From: Actinomycetospora sp. NBRC 106378
GTDB lineage: Bacteria; Actinomycetota; Actinomycetes; Mycobacteriales; Pseudonocardiaceae
Assembly (NCBI RefSeq): GCF_030269685.1
Contig: NZ_BSTT01000002.1
Coordinates: forward strand, 248,001 to 312,000
DNA length: 64,000 bases
Direction of reading: 5' to 3'
Shown one piece after another: positions 39,659 to 49,389 of this stretch. A program made the position numbers and the translations under genes. Numbering within the stretch: position 1 is the stretch's first letter; every line of letters begins with the position of its first letter. The notes under the pieces were generated by a model. The model was given only the letters and a program-made list of their open reading frames with translations. It was not told the DNA's origin and searched no databases.

Positions 39659-40246
39659 CTACGCCACCCCGAGCCGACGGCGCGTGGCCCGCCGGACGAA
39701 GCCCGTCGCCCCGACGACCGCGAGGCCGAGCTCGACACCGCCGAGCACCAGCACGCCCGATCCCGGGCCGCTGATGTTCTCGGAGAGCCGGGGGTGCAGC
39801 GCGCCCGCGCCCTGCGCGCCGGCGACGAGGGCGAGCGCGAGCGTCACCTGCATCCCGAGTGCAGCAGGGAAGGCCAGCCACGGCGTGAGGCGTTCGCGGC
39901 CGAGGACCAGGTCGACGACGGGGAGCAGCGTGAGGATCCCGAAAGCGATCAGCAGGAGGACGGCGGGTCCCTCGGCCACCGCGAGCGGGGTGATCGCGTC
40001 GCCACGGACGTCCCGGGCGATCGGCAGGAACATCCCGACGAGGCCGAGGAGGCACAGTCCGAAAGCGGCCCAGGGTCGGCTGGTCGGACCGCAGGTCACC
40101 AGCCACCAGCGGGCGCGCAGCCGGAGCCCGCGGGTGCCGGCGACGACGAACCGGTCGTGCGGGACGCGTTCGAGCGGCACGTGGGGCCGGCGATGGACGT
40201 CGTCGTCACTGGCGGACTCGTCGCGGGCGAACTCACCGGCCGGCAT
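39659..40246 (-). CDS. Membrane protein, about 4 helices
   Basis: 195 aa from ATG 40246 (GGGAGGTCCC upstream). The first 50 residues are hydrophilic and cytosolic (MPAGEFARDESASDDDVHRR). About four hydrophobic helices follow (AAFGLCLLGLVGMFLPIARD, AVLLLIAFGILTLLPVVDLV, FPAALGMQVTLALALVAGAQ, GSGVLVLGGVELGLAVVGAT) and a basic tail RRATRRRLGVA. No family recognised. Last gene before the HNH promoter, transcribed the same way. Confidence 0.6.
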   Translation of the reverse strand: MPAGEFARDESASDDDVHRRPHVPLERVPHDRFVVAGTRGLRLRARWWLVTCGPTSRPWAAFGLCLLGLVGMFLPIARDVRGDAITPLAVAEGPAVLLLIAFGILTLLPVVDLVLGRERLTPWLAFPAALGMQVTLALALVAGAQGAGALHPRLSENISGPGSGVLVLGGVELGLAVVGATGFVRRATRRRLGVA

Positions 40247-40324
40247 GGGACCTCCCGACGTGCACATTCTGGTCGGGCAGCGGCTACCCCGCGTTCTCGA
40301 AGATCACGCGGAACACACGCGTGC

Positions 40325-41083
40325 TCACACACCGAGACGGTCGAGGGCGGCCTGGAGGCGCCGGGCGTAGAGGGCGTGTCCGGCGTCGGTGGGGTGCACC
40401 CCGTCGGCGGCGATGAGGGGTCCGCCGTCGTACGCACCCGTGAACCAGTTCTCGGCCATCGGGTCCACGAAGGTCGCCCCCGCGTCGCGCGCGGCACTCG
40501 CGAGCGCGTCGCGGACGGCGAACGCCTTCGTCGACGTCCCCGCGTTCCAGAACGGTCCGACGACGACGATCCGGGTCCCGGGCAGCCGGGCGGTCAGTTC
40601 GCGGTAGAGCCGGTCGGCGGCGTTCCGGACGTGCTCGGGCGGCAGGCCGATGTCGTTACGCGACCCCTCGACGACGACGAGGCGCGGTCGGGCCGCGACG
40701 GCCCGTTCGAGCTGCGCGGCCTGGAACGGAGCGGCCGAGCCGGCGTTCACGTACCCGGTGCCTCCGATGGCCGTGTTCGTCACGAGCCAGTGCTCGGCCG
40801 TTTCGACGAGTGCGGTCCAGTTGGTGACACCCCGACCGCCGTACGGCGTGCCGGCGCTGATGCTGTCGCCGATCACCGCCACGGGGATGGAGTCCGTTGC
40901 TCCGACCACCTCCGTCGGCGGGGCGGGGAAGGGTGCGACGGCGGGTGCGGGCGCATCGCGGCTCACCGCGACTCCCATGACCGCGGCCACCACGGCGACG
41001 GCTGCGGCCACGAGCCACGTCAGGAGGCCCGAGCGCAGGTCAGGGCGAGGCAGGGTTCGACGGGAACGGGAACGACGAGGCAC
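40325..41083 (-). CDS. SGNH/GDSL hydrolase, membrane-anchored or secreted
   Basis: 252 aa, GTG start with GGAGGGAGACCC upstream. N-terminal transmembrane or signal segment about 20-42 (LLTWLVAAAVAVVAAVMGVA) after an Arg-rich n-region. SGNH blocks: VAVIGDSISAGTPYGGRG (block I nucleophile Ser), AIGGTGYVNAG (block II Gly), VVEGSRNDIGL (block III N) and DGVHPTDAGH (block V Asp/His). A complete esterase/lipase/acetyl-hydrolase site facing outside. It borders the exopolysaccharide locus but is divergent from it, so removal of acyl groups from that polymer is only a guess. Confidence 0.87.
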   Translation of the reverse strand: MPRRSRSRRTLPRPDLRSGLLTWLVAAAVAVVAAVMGVAVSRDAPAPAVAPFPAPPTEVVGATDSIPVAVIGDSISAGTPYGGRGVTNWTALVETAEHWLVTNTAIGGTGYVNAGSAAPFQAAQLERAVAARPRLVVVEGSRNDIGLPPEHVRNAADRLYRELTARLPGTRIVVVGPFWNAGTSTKAFAVRDALASAARDAGATFVDPMAENWFTGAYDGGPLIAADGVHPTDAGHALYARRLQAALDRLGV

Positions 41084-41327
41084 GGCGGGTCTCCCTCCGA
41101 ATTGATCCGGGCACGGACGACCCGGTCGAGGAGGGGAATCGAGGCGTTCGCAACGGCCGTTACGCCACTCGGACTAGCGTGATGTCTTCGAGATGATCCG
41201 GTTCGGCCGCCTCGCACCGAGGGCCGGTGATCGCCCGGGCTCCGGAGGCGTTAGCCCAGGGAAGTGTGATCTGGTCCGGATGGCCTAGCCGTCGGACTTC
41301 CGGCCACTCTCCGCTACCTTCTCAGAC

Positions 41328-42281
41328 ATGAACGAGCTGGATCGTTCCGCGCGCGTGCTGGTGGCCGGTTCCGGGGGGCTGGTCGGTTCGGCGGTGGTGC
41401 GGGCGCTGGGGGCGGCGGGTTTCTCGGATGTGGTCGGGGCGCGGTCGGCGCAGGTGGATCTGCGGGATGCGGACGCCGCGCGGGAATTCGTGACGGCGGC
41501 GGCGCCGGCGGTGGTGGTGGACGCGGCCGCCCGGGTGGGCGGGATCGCGGCGAACAACGCGCGGCCGGTGGAGTTCCTGCACGACAACCTGCGGATCCAG
41601 GCGAATCTGTTGGACGCGGCGCATGTCGCCGGTGCTGACAGGTTCTTGTTCCTGGGGTCGTCGTGCATCTATCCGAAGTTCGCGGAGCAGCCGATCCGGG
41701 AGGATTCGCTGTTGACCGGGGCGTTGGAGCCGACCAACGACGCATATGCGATCGCGAAGATCGCGGGGATCATGGGTGTGCAGTCGTACCGTCGGGAGTA
41801 CGACCGGCGGTGGATCTCGGCGATGCCGACGAATCTGTACGGGCCGGGCGACAATTTCGATCTCGAGTCGAGTCATGTGCTGCCGGCGTTGATCCGGAAG
41901 TTCCACGAGGCCACCGTCGCCGGTGAGCCGACGGTGACGGTCTGGGGGACCGGGACGCCGCGGCGGGAGTTCCTGCACGTCGATGACCTCGCGGCTGCCT
42001 GTGTGCACCTGTTGGAGGCCTACGACGATCCGGCGCCGGTGAACGTCGGGACCGGTGAGGACGTGACGATCGCGGAGCTGGCGTCGTTGGTGGCGGCGAC
42101 CGTGGGGTTCACCGGGGAGATCGTGTACGACACCTCGCGGCCGGACGGGACGCCGCGCAAGGTGCTGGACGTCTCGAAGATCGCGGCGACGGGGTGGAAG
42201 CCCCGGATCGGGCTCGCCGAGGGCCTGGCCTCGACCTACCAGTGGTACCTGGACAACTACGTGCACGAGGGAGCTCGATGA
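41328..42281 (+). CDS. fcl: GDP-L-fucose synthase
   Basis: 317 aa short-chain dehydrogenase/epimerase. NADP-binding [20 protein letters not shown] (GxxGxxG), active-site loop [20 protein letters not shown] with the epimerase Cys, Y-x-x-x-K in [10 protein letters not shown], and [20 protein letters not shown] diagnostic of GDP-fucose synthases. Converts GDP-4-keto-6-deoxymannose to GDP-L-fucose by 3,5-epimerisation and reduction. Overlaps gmd by 4 bp. First gene of the exopolysaccharide operon (fcl-gmd-wzx). The 244-bp gap upstream holds its promoter, where I see no firm operator. Confidence 0.93.
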   Translation: MNELDRSARVLVAGSGGLVGSAVVRALGAAGFSDVVGARSAQVDLRDADAAREFVTAAAPAVVVDAAARVGGIAANNARPVEFLHDNLRIQANLLDAAHVAGADRFLFLGSSCIYPKFAEQPIREDSLLTGALEPTNDAYAIAKIAGIMGVQSYRREYDRRWISAMPTNLYGPGDNFDLESSHVLPALIRKFHEATVAGEPTVTVWGTGTPRREFLHVDDLAAACVHLLEAYDDPAPVNVGTGEDVTIAELASLVAATVGFTGEIVYDTSRPDGTPRKVLDVSKIAATGWKPRIGLAEGLASTYQWYLDNYVHEGAR

Positions 42282-43261
42282 AGCGGGCGCTGATCACGGG
42301 GATCACCGGTCAGGACGGGTCGTACCTGACCGAGCTGCTGCTGGCCAAGGGCTACGAGGTCCACGGCATCATCCGCCGGTCCAGCACCTTCAACACCGGC
42401 CGGATCGAACACCTCTACCAGGACCCGCACGACCCGGACCAGCGACTGGTCCTGCACTACGGCGACCTCACCGACTCCTCGCGTCTGGTGACGCTGATCG
42501 AGAAGGTCCGGCCCGACGAGGTGTATCACCTCGCCGCGCAGTCGCACGTGCGTGTGTCGTTCGACGAACCGGAGTACACCGGCAACACCACCGGCGTCGG
42601 CACCGCCCGGCTGCTCGAGGCGATCCGGATGGTGGGGATCGAGACCCGCTACTACCAGGCGAGCTCCTCGGAGATGTTCGGGGCGACGCCGCCGCCGCAG
42701 TCCGAGGAGACCCCGTTCTACCCGCGCTCCCCTTATGGGGCGGCGAAGGTCTACGGCTATTGGATGGCGCGGAACTACCGTGAGGCGCACGGGATGTTCG
42801 CCGTGAACGGGATCCTGTTCAACCACGAGTCCCCGCGGCGCGGGGAGACGTTCGTGACCCGCAAGATCGCCCGCGCCGCCGCCCGCATCGCGCAGGGCAA
42901 GGAGCAGTTCGTCTACCTGGGGAACCTGGACGCGGTCCGGGACTGGGGCTACGCCCCCGAGTACGTGGAGGGCATGTGGCGGATGCTGCAGGCCGACTCC
43001 GGTGATGACTACGTGCTGGCGACCGGGACGGCGACGACGGTGCGCGAGTGGGTCGAGTACTGCTTCGGGGCGGTGAACCTGGACTGGGAGTCCCATGTCC
43101 GGTTCGACGAGACCTACCTGCGCCCGACCGAGGTCGACGCCCTGATCGGTGACGCCACGAAGGCGGAGAAGGAACTGGGCTGGAAGGCGCAGACCATGCC
43201 CGACCAGCTCGCCCGCATCATGGTCGAGGCCGAGCTGAAGGACCTCGACGTCGCCCGATGA
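42278..43261 (+). CDS. gmd: GDP-mannose 4,6-dehydratase
   Basis: 327 aa from ATG 42278 (GAGGGAG upstream, overlapping fcl). [20 protein letters not shown] (nucleotide-binding), [13 protein letters not shown], catalytic ASSSEMFG (S-S-E), [20 protein letters not shown] (YxxxK) and [20 protein letters not shown] are all standard. Makes GDP-4-keto-6-deoxy-D-mannose, the substrate of Fcl next door. The enzymes for GDP-mannose itself are not in the window. Stop overlaps the flippase start (ATGA). Confidence 0.95.
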   Translation: MKRALITGITGQDGSYLTELLLAKGYEVHGIIRRSSTFNTGRIEHLYQDPHDPDQRLVLHYGDLTDSSRLVTLIEKVRPDEVYHLAAQSHVRVSFDEPEYTGNTTGVGTARLLEAIRMVGIETRYYQASSSEMFGATPPPQSEETPFYPRSPYGAAKVYGYWMARNYREAHGMFAVNGILFNHESPRRGETFVTRKIARAAARIAQGKEQFVYLGNLDAVRDWGYAPEYVEGMWRMLQADSGDDYVLATGTATTVREWVEYCFGAVNLDWESHVRFDETYLRPTEVDALIGDATKAEKELGWKAQTMPDQLARIMVEAELKDLDVAR

Positions 43262-44523
43262 AGGGCGGACTGGCGCTCTTCCTGGGGCGCGTCGGGGGCG
43301 TGGCGGGTGCGCTCGTCCTCGGGCAGGTCGTGCTCGGCCTGACCTTCGTGGTCGGCGCTCGCACGATGACGCCCGCGACGCTCGGGCTCATCGCGACGTG
43401 CGCCGCCATCGGTCAGGTCGCGGCGACCGTCGTCGACTTCGGACTGATCAACTACCTCGTCCGGGAGACCGCGTCGGGCCGGGTGACCAGCGCCCACGCC
43501 CGGGCCCTGACCGCGGCCAAACGGCCGTGGGCCCTGGCGGCGCTGCTCGTCGTCGGGGGCGCGTCGAGCGTCCTCTTCGCCCCGGACCCGGTCGCCGGGC
43601 TGCTGCTGACCTTCGTCGGCGCCGGGGTGTGGGAGGCCCAGAACGCGAACGGCCTGCTGCGGGCGCAGGAGCGGTTCGGGAAGGCCTCGACCGGCCAGAT
43701 CCTGGGGCGCGTCGGGGGGCTGGTCGCGGTCGTCGTCCTCGCGCTGGTCGGCGCCGGTGACGCGTCGCTCGCGACCGCGATCCCGCTGTCGTTCGTGCTC
43801 GAGGCCGTCCTGGACCGGGTGTTCCTCGGCCGCGCCGGCACCCGTCGTCGGGAAGGCCGCGGGGAGATCGTCGCCGCGCACCGGGAGTCCGTCGGCTTCG
43901 GACTGGCGACCCTCGCCGTCTCGGCCCAGCAGCTCGACACCCCCTTGGCGACGGCGGGTGGCGGCGCCTACGAGGGTGGCCTCTACGCCGCGGGCGGCCG
44001 GTTGATCGGTCCGCTGAACTTCCTCGCGAACTCGGTCGGGCTGGTGGCCGGGCCGTGGCTCGCTCGGGCGGGGACGGACCCCGCGGCGCTGCGGGTCGAG
44101 GAGCGGCGGGTCCTGCGGGTGAGCGTGGCGCTGTGCGTCGCGCCGCTGCTCCTCGCCGTCGTCGGGCCGCCGCTGATCCCGCTGCTGCTCGGCGCGGAGT
44201 ACGAGAGCTCCGGCACGGTGTTCGCCGTCCTGGCCGTCGGCGCGGTCATCGTGACCCTCAACCAACCGTTCGCCGTCATCCTGCAGAACCGGGGGCGGCC
44301 GCAGGTGGTCGCGGTGGGGATCGCGATCGGGCTCGGGGTCGGGCTCGTCGCGACCTTCGTCCTGGCGTCGCTGGGCGGCGCGGTGTGGGCGGCCGTGGGG
44401 TACGTGATCAGCCAGCTCGTGATCTTCGTGTTCCTCGGGCTCGGCGCGCGGCGGGTCCGCCGTGACGGGGTCATGGCAACGCCGACCGCCGGGGCGGCGA
44501 GCGAGGGGCCCGAGCCGAGCTGA
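43258..44523 (+). CDS. Wzx-type polysaccharide flippase
   Basis: 421 aa, about 12-14 membrane helices of the MATE/MVF-type polysaccharide transporter class. N-terminal [20 protein letters not shown] and [20 protein letters not shown] resemble the first two helices of Wzx proteins; later comes [20 protein letters not shown], the conserved loop between helices. Should flip undecaprenyl-linked repeat units made with the fucose enzymes it is coupled to. Carries one in-frame ACCCGNCGTCGGGA copy (GTRRREGR). Stop is followed by two palindromic elements. Confidence 0.82.
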   Translation: MKGGLALFLGRVGGVAGALVLGQVVLGLTFVVGARTMTPATLGLIATCAAIGQVAATVVDFGLINYLVRETASGRVTSAHARALTAAKRPWALAALLVVGGASSVLFAPDPVAGLLLTFVGAGVWEAQNANGLLRAQERFGKASTGQILGRVGGLVAVVVLALVGAGDASLATAIPLSFVLEAVLDRVFLGRAGTRRREGRGEIVAAHRESVGFGLATLAVSAQQLDTPLATAGGGAYEGGLYAAGGRLIGPLNFLANSVGLVAGPWLARAGTDPAALRVEERRVLRVSVALCVAPLLLAVVGPPLIPLLLGAEYESSGTVFAVLAVGAVIVTLNQPFAVILQNRGRPQVVAVGIAIGLGVGLVATFVLASLGGAVWAAVGYVISQLVIFVFLGLGARRVRRDGVMATPTAGAASEGPEPS

Positions 44524-44562
44524 CCGTTCCCGTCGGCCGGGTCGAGTCGGGTCGGGTCGGGG

Positions 44563-44622
44563 CGCGAGGGTGACGTGGGGCAGGTCCGGACGGACTGGAA
44601 CGTGCCTGGCGTGCGTCTCGCG
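44563..44622. repeat. Palindromic dispersed element, copy B
   Basis: CGCGAG/CTCGCG outer arms, with GGCAGG and GTGCCTGG inside, 40 bp after the flippase stop. Same plan as copy A at 7,033. Confidence 0.5.
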
Positions 44623-44647
44623 ACGGCGGGTGCGGCGGGTCTCGGGG

Positions 44648-44703
44648 CGAGAGTCACGTCAGGCAGCCTCGGTCGGGCTGGAGCCTGCCTGACGTGCGTC
44701 TCG
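44648..44703. repeat. Palindromic dispersed element, copy C
   Basis: CACGTCAGGCAG (44,655-44,666) and CTGCCTGACGTG (44,685-44,696) are a perfect 12-bp stem with an 18-nt loop, framed by GCGAGA/GTCTCG. Together with copy B it sits between two convergent genes. Confidence 0.65.
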
Positions 44704-44717
44704 GTGGCGGTGGACCG

Positions 44718-46751
44718 CTACGCCGACGTCGGGGTCGGGCGCACGGCGCGGCGACGGCGCCGACCGTTGGTGCTGTGGCCGTTGGTGCTGTGGCCGTTGG
44801 TGGCGTGCCCGTTGGTGGTGTGCCCGTTCGTGATCGGCTCGGGCTCCGGGGTGGTCTCGGCCATGGGGGTCGGCTCCGACCACGAGGACGTCGCCCGCCG
44901 CCGGCCGCGCCGCTTGGGCCCCGAGCCGTTCGTGACGACGGGTGCCTCCGGCTCCGGCTCGGCCGCTCGCGCCGCGGGAACGGACACCGGCTCGGAGCCG
45001 GTGCGGGCCGCCGGGACGACGGGGGAGGACGACCCGCGGGCCGGGATGCGCCCGGTGACGACGGTGTCCGCGGGCTCCGGCTCGGCCGCGACGGGCTTCT
45101 CGACGACGGGCTTCTCGACGACGGGCTTCTCGACGACGGGCTCGGCCTTCGGCTCAGCTGCCTGCGGCTGCGGCTGCGAATCCGGCTCGGGCTCCGGCGC
45201 AATCGGCGCCACGGACCCGGCCCGGGCTGCGGGCTCCGGGGCGGCAGGCTCCGGGGCAGCAGCCTCGGGCTTCGCCGCAGCAGGCTCGGGCTTCGCCGCA
45301 GCAGGCTCGGGCTTCGCCGTGGGATCCGGAGCGACGACCGGCGACGGGGCCGCCGACCTCGACCGCCCGGCCGGGAGGGCCCGGCGGGTCTCGACCGGGG
45401 AGGCCGGAACGTCGACGGCGAAGGTGAACACCGCGCCGAGGGCCACGGCATCCACCGTCCGGAGTCCGGCGGCCGCGACGTCGAGGTCCTCGGGGCGCGC
45501 GGACCCGCGGCGGGCGACCACCACGACGCCGTCGGCCAGGCGGGCCAGGTCCAGCGCGGCGGGGCTGCCGCTCAACGGCGAGGCGTCGAGCAGGACCCAC
45601 GTGTACGTCGCCCGGAGCGCCGTCAGCACCTTCGCGCCGTCGGCCGACCCCCACACCTCGCCCGGCCGCTCCACGGCCGAGCCGGCGGTGAGGACGTCGA
45701 ACGAGCCCGGCGCGAACCGCTGCACGCCGACGACCCCGCCCGTGGCCTTCCGCGCCCGCAGCGTGTCCGACAGGCCCGGCTCCTCCGGCAGCCCGAGGAC
45801 GGTGGCGATCCCGGGGCGCTGCAGGTCGGCGTCCACCAGCACGACCGACTCACCGGCGAGGGCGAGCGCGACGGCGAGGTCGACCGCCACCGTCGTCGTG
45901 CCCTGCTCGGTCCGCACCCCGGTGAGCACGAGGCAGCGCCGGTCGCCGGCCCCCGCCACGACCGCGGTCCGCAGCCGCCGCACGGCCGCTGCCCGGTCGC
46001 GGGCCTGCGCGGCGGTCCGGCCCCGACGCCCGGCGGCCGGTTCCGCGAGCAGGGCGGGACGTTCCGGACGACGGCCGAGCGCGGGGACCGCGGCCAGCAG
46101 CGGGGCGTCGAGCCCTTCGGAGAGCATCTCGGCGGAGTCCACGGCCCGGCGCAGCGCCCGGCGACCGAGCGCGACGCCCGTCCCCAGCACCACCCCGGCG
46201 AGCAGACCGGCGGCCAGGAGCATCGTCGTGCCGGGGCCCGCCGGGTAGACCGGCAGCGTGGGCGGGTAGATCAGCTCGGTCGACACCACCGGCCGGTTCA
46301 CGGCCTGACCGGTCGACTCGATGCTGTTGACCAGGCGGGTGAACGCCGTGGTCACGGCGGTACCGACCAGCTGCGCGTCCTCCGGCGTCGGCCGCGTGAT
46401 GCCGACGTTGAGCACGACGGTCTCGGCCACGGCGTCCGCGCTCACCGAGTTCTGGATCTCGTCGGCGGTCGGGGTGCCCCCGAGCAGCGCCGAGGCGTCG
46501 GCCGCCACGCGCGGGCCGGTGATCAGCTCGGTGTAGGACTTCACGCGCTCGGTGGAGAGCTGCGCGCCCTGGTAGGACTCGGTGGAGCTCGACGCGGTCT
46601 GCTGGGCGGCCACGTAGAACACGGCGTTCGAGGTGTAGGTGCGCGGCAGCAGCAGCGCGACGGCCGCCGCGATCGCCACGCACACGACGACGATGCCGCC
46701 GATCAGCAGGCGGTCCTCACGCAACACGGTCCAGTACTCGCGGGCGTTCAC
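44718..46751 (-). CDS. Wzz/BY-kinase-like chain-length protein, degenerate P-loop
   Basis: 677 aa. N-terminal Wzz half (about 1-195): helix IGGIVVVCVAIAAAVALLLP, periplasmic part, second helix TTMLLAAGLLAGVVLGTGVA. ATPase half (about 265-450): the Walker A position reads LTGVRTEQGTTTVAV without the essential Lys, while Walker A' (VVLVDADLQRPG) and the Walker B-like LLDASPL are kept. A Pro/Glu/Ala low-complexity tail (about 470-677) with EKPVV and TNGHS repeats follows; I see no terminal Tyr cluster. Probably a co-polymerase setting chain length that no longer phosphorylates itself. Overlaps the polymerase gene by 4 bp. Confidence 0.8.
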   Translation of the reverse strand: MNAREYWTVLREDRLLIGGIVVVCVAIAAAVALLLPRTYTSNAVFYVAAQQTASSSTESYQGAQLSTERVKSYTELITGPRVAADASALLGGTPTADEIQNSVSADAVAETVVLNVGITRPTPEDAQLVGTAVTTAFTRLVNSIESTGQAVNRPVVSTELIYPPTLPVYPAGPGTTMLLAAGLLAGVVLGTGVALGRRALRRAVDSAEMLSEGLDAPLLAAVPALGRRPERPALLAEPAAGRRGRTAAQARDRAAAVRRLRTAVVAGAGDRRCLVLTGVRTEQGTTTVAVDLAVALALAGESVVLVDADLQRPGIATVLGLPEEPGLSDTLRARKATGGVVGVQRFAPGSFDVLTAGSAVERPGEVWGSADGAKVLTALRATYTWVLLDASPLSGSPAALDLARLADGVVVVARRGSARPEDLDVAAAGLRTVDAVALGAVFTFAVDVPASPVETRRALPAGRSRSAAPSPVVAPDPTAKPEPAAAKPEPAAAKPEAAAPEPAAPEPAARAGSVAPIAPEPEPDSQPQPQAAEPKAEPVVEKPVVEKPVVEKPVAAEPEPADTVVTGRIPARGSSSPVVPAARTGSEPVSVPAARAAEPEPEAPVVTNGSGPKRRGRRRATSSWSEPTPMAETTPEPEPITNGHTTNGHATNGHSTNGHSTNGRRRRRAVRPTPTSA
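44764..44823 (-). repeat. 15-bp tandem repeat (4 copies) coding TNGHS units
   Basis: Four copies of a CCGTTGGTGCTGTGG-type unit, in frame, giving five-residue NGH(S/A/T)T repeats at the protein's C terminus. Two further repeats occur in the same tail (EKPVV at about 45,095-45,140; AAAKPEP at about 45,260-45,320). Confidence 0.75.
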
Positions 46752-48079
46752 GATGCGGCTCCACTGGGTTCGCGGATCCCGAGCCGGCGCTGCAGCCGGC
46801 GGGGAAGGAGGTGTCCGGGCGCTCGGCGCTCGGCGTCGGTCAGGTCGTCACAGGCCAGCGCCAGCGCGACGAGGATGAACACCCACGTCGAGGCGGCGGC
46901 GGGCTGGGAGAGCAGGAGGGTCGCGAACACGACGAACGCGACGGGGGCGGCGCGCCCGCGGGTGCCGGGAGCGGGACGGACGAGCAGCAGGGGCACGAGC
47001 AGGGCCGCGGTGACGAGCAGGACGAACGGCAGGCCGTTGACGGCGATGTCGGAGATCAGGTTGATCCCGGCCTGCTTCTCGGTGCCCTGCCCGCCGAAGG
47101 GCTTGCTGGTGATCGCCCGGACCCCGGCGGCGGTCGCGTCGGAGCGCTCGTCCAGCGAGGTCTCGTTGGAGGTCTGCTTGGCCTGCAGGCCCAGCACCGG
47201 TGCGTAGAGCGCCACCCAGGCCGCCCCGCCGATCGCGCCGAGGCCCCCGATCTGGCGGACGAAGCCGCCGAGCCCTATCCCGCCGCGCGGCATGAGGAAC
47301 GCCTCGACGGCCAGGACGACGATGAACACGCCGAAGCCCGCCGTGGACAGCGTCCCGACCAGTCCGGCCAGGATCAGGCCCTTGACCAGCCACGACCGGT
47401 AGCCCACGGCCTCGGACAGGAACCAGCCGGCGGCGCAGTACATCGCCATCCAGCCGGACTCCCGCCCGATCCCGGTCAGCCGCGGCACGTCGGTGCCGAA
47501 GACCGCGGACGTCGAGTAGCTGATGGTGAACGGCAGGTACACCGGCTGCGGGCCGACGGTGCCGACCGGGATCATCCCGAGTTGGCCGGTGCCCACGCCC
47601 ACCACCGCCCACCACAGCGCCGTGACCAGCCACGACGCCCCGATCAGGCAGAGCACCACCACGAACCCGCGCGCGACGGCGAGCCGGGCGCGCGGGTCGG
47701 AGAGCACGAGGACGGCCCCGACCAGCGAGCCGACGGTCAGCACGAAGTCCTGGAACTGGCTGCGGATGCGCAGGAGGTCGTCCACCCACACCGAGTGCAG
47801 GACGAGCCACACGTAGGCGGCCACCACCAGCGCGAGGAGCGCCGAGACGGCCCGCGCCGGGCGGGTCGGGGCGTGCTCCCGGCGCAGCATCGCCGCCACG
47901 CCCGCGGCGAGCGCCAACCCGCAGCCCGGCAGCGCGGTGTACTCCCCGAAGGTCCCCGGGCGCAGGAACGGGAGCGAGGCGAGCAGCAGCCCGGCGGGTA
48001 CGGCGGCCGGGACGCGCGGGGTGGTGGCCGTGCCCCGCCGCCCGACGACGGTGGCCCGTGCACCCGAGGAGATGGTCAC
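46748..48079 (-). CDS. O-antigen ligase/polymerase-like membrane protein
   Basis: 443 aa, GTG start with GGGGAGGTGACG. About 12 hydrophobic helices with a large loop between late helices (about residues 315-360: NETSLDERSDATAAGVRAIT, SKPFGGQGTEKQAG), the plan of Wzy/WaaL-type proteins where this loop bears catalytic charged residues. LTGIGRESGWMAMYCAAGWF is typical of actinobacterial members. Expected to polymerise repeat units at the outer face. Operon with the chain-length protein. Confidence 0.75.
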   Translation of the reverse strand: MTISSGARATVVGRRGTATTPRVPAAVPAGLLLASLPFLRPGTFGEYTALPGCGLALAAGVAAMLRREHAPTRPARAVSALLALVVAAYVWLVLHSVWVDDLLRIRSQFQDFVLTVGSLVGAVLVLSDPRARLAVARGFVVVLCLIGASWLVTALWWAVVGVGTGQLGMIPVGTVGPQPVYLPFTISYSTSAVFGTDVPRLTGIGRESGWMAMYCAAGWFLSEAVGYRSWLVKGLILAGLVGTLSTAGFGVFIVVLAVEAFLMPRGGIGLGGFVRQIGGLGAIGGAAWVALYAPVLGLQAKQTSNETSLDERSDATAAGVRAITSKPFGGQGTEKQAGINLISDIAVNGLPFVLLVTAALLVPLLLVRPAPGTRGRAAPVAFVVFATLLLSQPAAASTWVFILVALALACDDLTDAERRAPGHLLPRRLQRRLGIREPSGAAS

Positions 48080-48174
48080 CCGTCGTCACCTCCCCGCGGC
48101 GTTCACGGACCGTCATCTTCCACCGAACAGCCTAACGAACGGGTGAAGGATCGCCTACTGCTGCGGGTGAATGG

Positions 48175-49260
48175 TCACAACACGTCGCCGAGCAGTCCTC
48201 GGATGAAGTCCTCGGTCCCCAGGCGGGCCTGGACGCGCCGAGCGGCGGCGACGCGGCGGGCGTGGGTGGACCGGAGCCGCCGCACCGCCTCCGCGACGCC
48301 GGGGGCCGCGTCCGGGCCGCCGACCTCCGCGACCTCCCCGATCCCCGTGCCGGTGACCATGCTCGACGCCCATCCGCGCGCCGGACCGAGCACCGGCACC
48401 CCGCGCGCGGCGGCCTCGGCGACGATGCCGCTCGGCGCGTCGTTGTCGTGCAGGACCGCCACCGCGTCGACCCCGGCCACGGCCGCGTCGAACTCCGCCT
48501 CGGGCAACAGGCGGTCGTCGACGTGCAGCCGGCCCTGCGCGCCGAGCGGGGACACGGCGAGGGCGGCGGTGACGTCGGCGTCGCACCGACCACCGACGAC
48601 CAGGTGCACGTCCGGCACCTGCTCGAGGGCGGCCAGGAGCAGCGGCACGTTCTTGCGCGCACTGATCACGCCGAACACCCCGAGCCGGAAGGGTGCGTCG
48701 GGGTCGCGGGCCGGCGGCGACCCGGCGTCGGGAACGAGCACGGGGTCGCGCACCGGTTCGATGCCGGGGAAGCCGCGACGACGGACCACCACGCCGAACG
48801 CGTCGGTGAGGAAGCGGACCCGCATCCCGGGCAGGCGTGCGAGCACCCACGCCAGCGGGGGCTTGACCGCCATCCCCGGCGTGGTCCGCTCCGACCCGCC
48901 GGGCAGCACGGTGCGCATCAGCAGCAGCGACACCGCGGGCGGGGCGCCCACGCGGGCGAGTGCCGCGAGGAGCGGCGCGACGTTCTTGTCCCCGTCGGGC
49001 ACGACGAGGTGTGCCCCGGCCTGCGCCGCGGCCGCGACGGCGGCCCGCACGGCCGCGAACCGGCCGGTCGGCACCTCGAGCACCTCGGCCGCCACGTCGG
49101 CGAGGTGTTCGGCGAACTCCGGCGAGGACCGCACGGCGGGCGGCACGAGCAGCAGCGGCGCCGGTCCGGAGGCACCCGCGGCGACGAGCAGGAGCCGGAC
49201 GTAGCGGAGGCGGTGGCCGAGCGGGTCGAGCTCGAGCACGGCCACGCGTCGTCGAGACAC
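48175..49260 (-). CDS. Glycosyltransferase (GT4-like)
   Basis: 361 aa from GTG 49260. N-terminal half: VAVLELDPLGHRLRYVRLLL, HLVVPDGDKNVAPLLAALAR. C-terminal GT-B domain: RLGVFGVISARKNVPLLLAA, VHLVVGGRC, AVLHDNDAPSGIVAEAAARG with the donor-binding acidic/Gly segment, GVPVLGPARGW. Adds a sugar to the lipid-linked repeat; donor unknown. Second in the minus-strand run, 95 bp before the polymerase start. One ACCCGNCGTCGGGA copy lies inside. Confidence 0.78.
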   Translation of the reverse strand: MSRRRVAVLELDPLGHRLRYVRLLLVAAGASGPAPLLLVPPAVRSSPEFAEHLADVAAEVLEVPTGRFAAVRAAVAAAAQAGAHLVVPDGDKNVAPLLAALARVGAPPAVSLLLMRTVLPGGSERTTPGMAVKPPLAWVLARLPGMRVRFLTDAFGVVVRRRGFPGIEPVRDPVLVPDAGSPPARDPDAPFRLGVFGVISARKNVPLLLAALEQVPDVHLVVGGRCDADVTAALAVSPLGAQGRLHVDDRLLPEAEFDAAVAGVDAVAVLHDNDAPSGIVAEAAARGVPVLGPARGWASSMVTGTGIGEVAEVGGPDAAPGVAEAVRRLRSTHARRVAAARRVQARLGTEDFIRGLLGDVL

Positions 49261-49389
49261 CGATGACGCTCCGTCCGTTCGGCGCGCTGTCACAGCCACG
49301 TGAGCCACATCCTGCTGTCTGCGTCCCTCGGTTGAACCATACTCACCCGTGTGGCGCACACCGTAGGTCACGACGACGGGGACTCGGGC

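Noticed and set aside
44764-44823. Possible regulatory iterons
   Set aside because: The 15-bp repeats are in frame and translate as TNGHS units of the chain-length protein tail.
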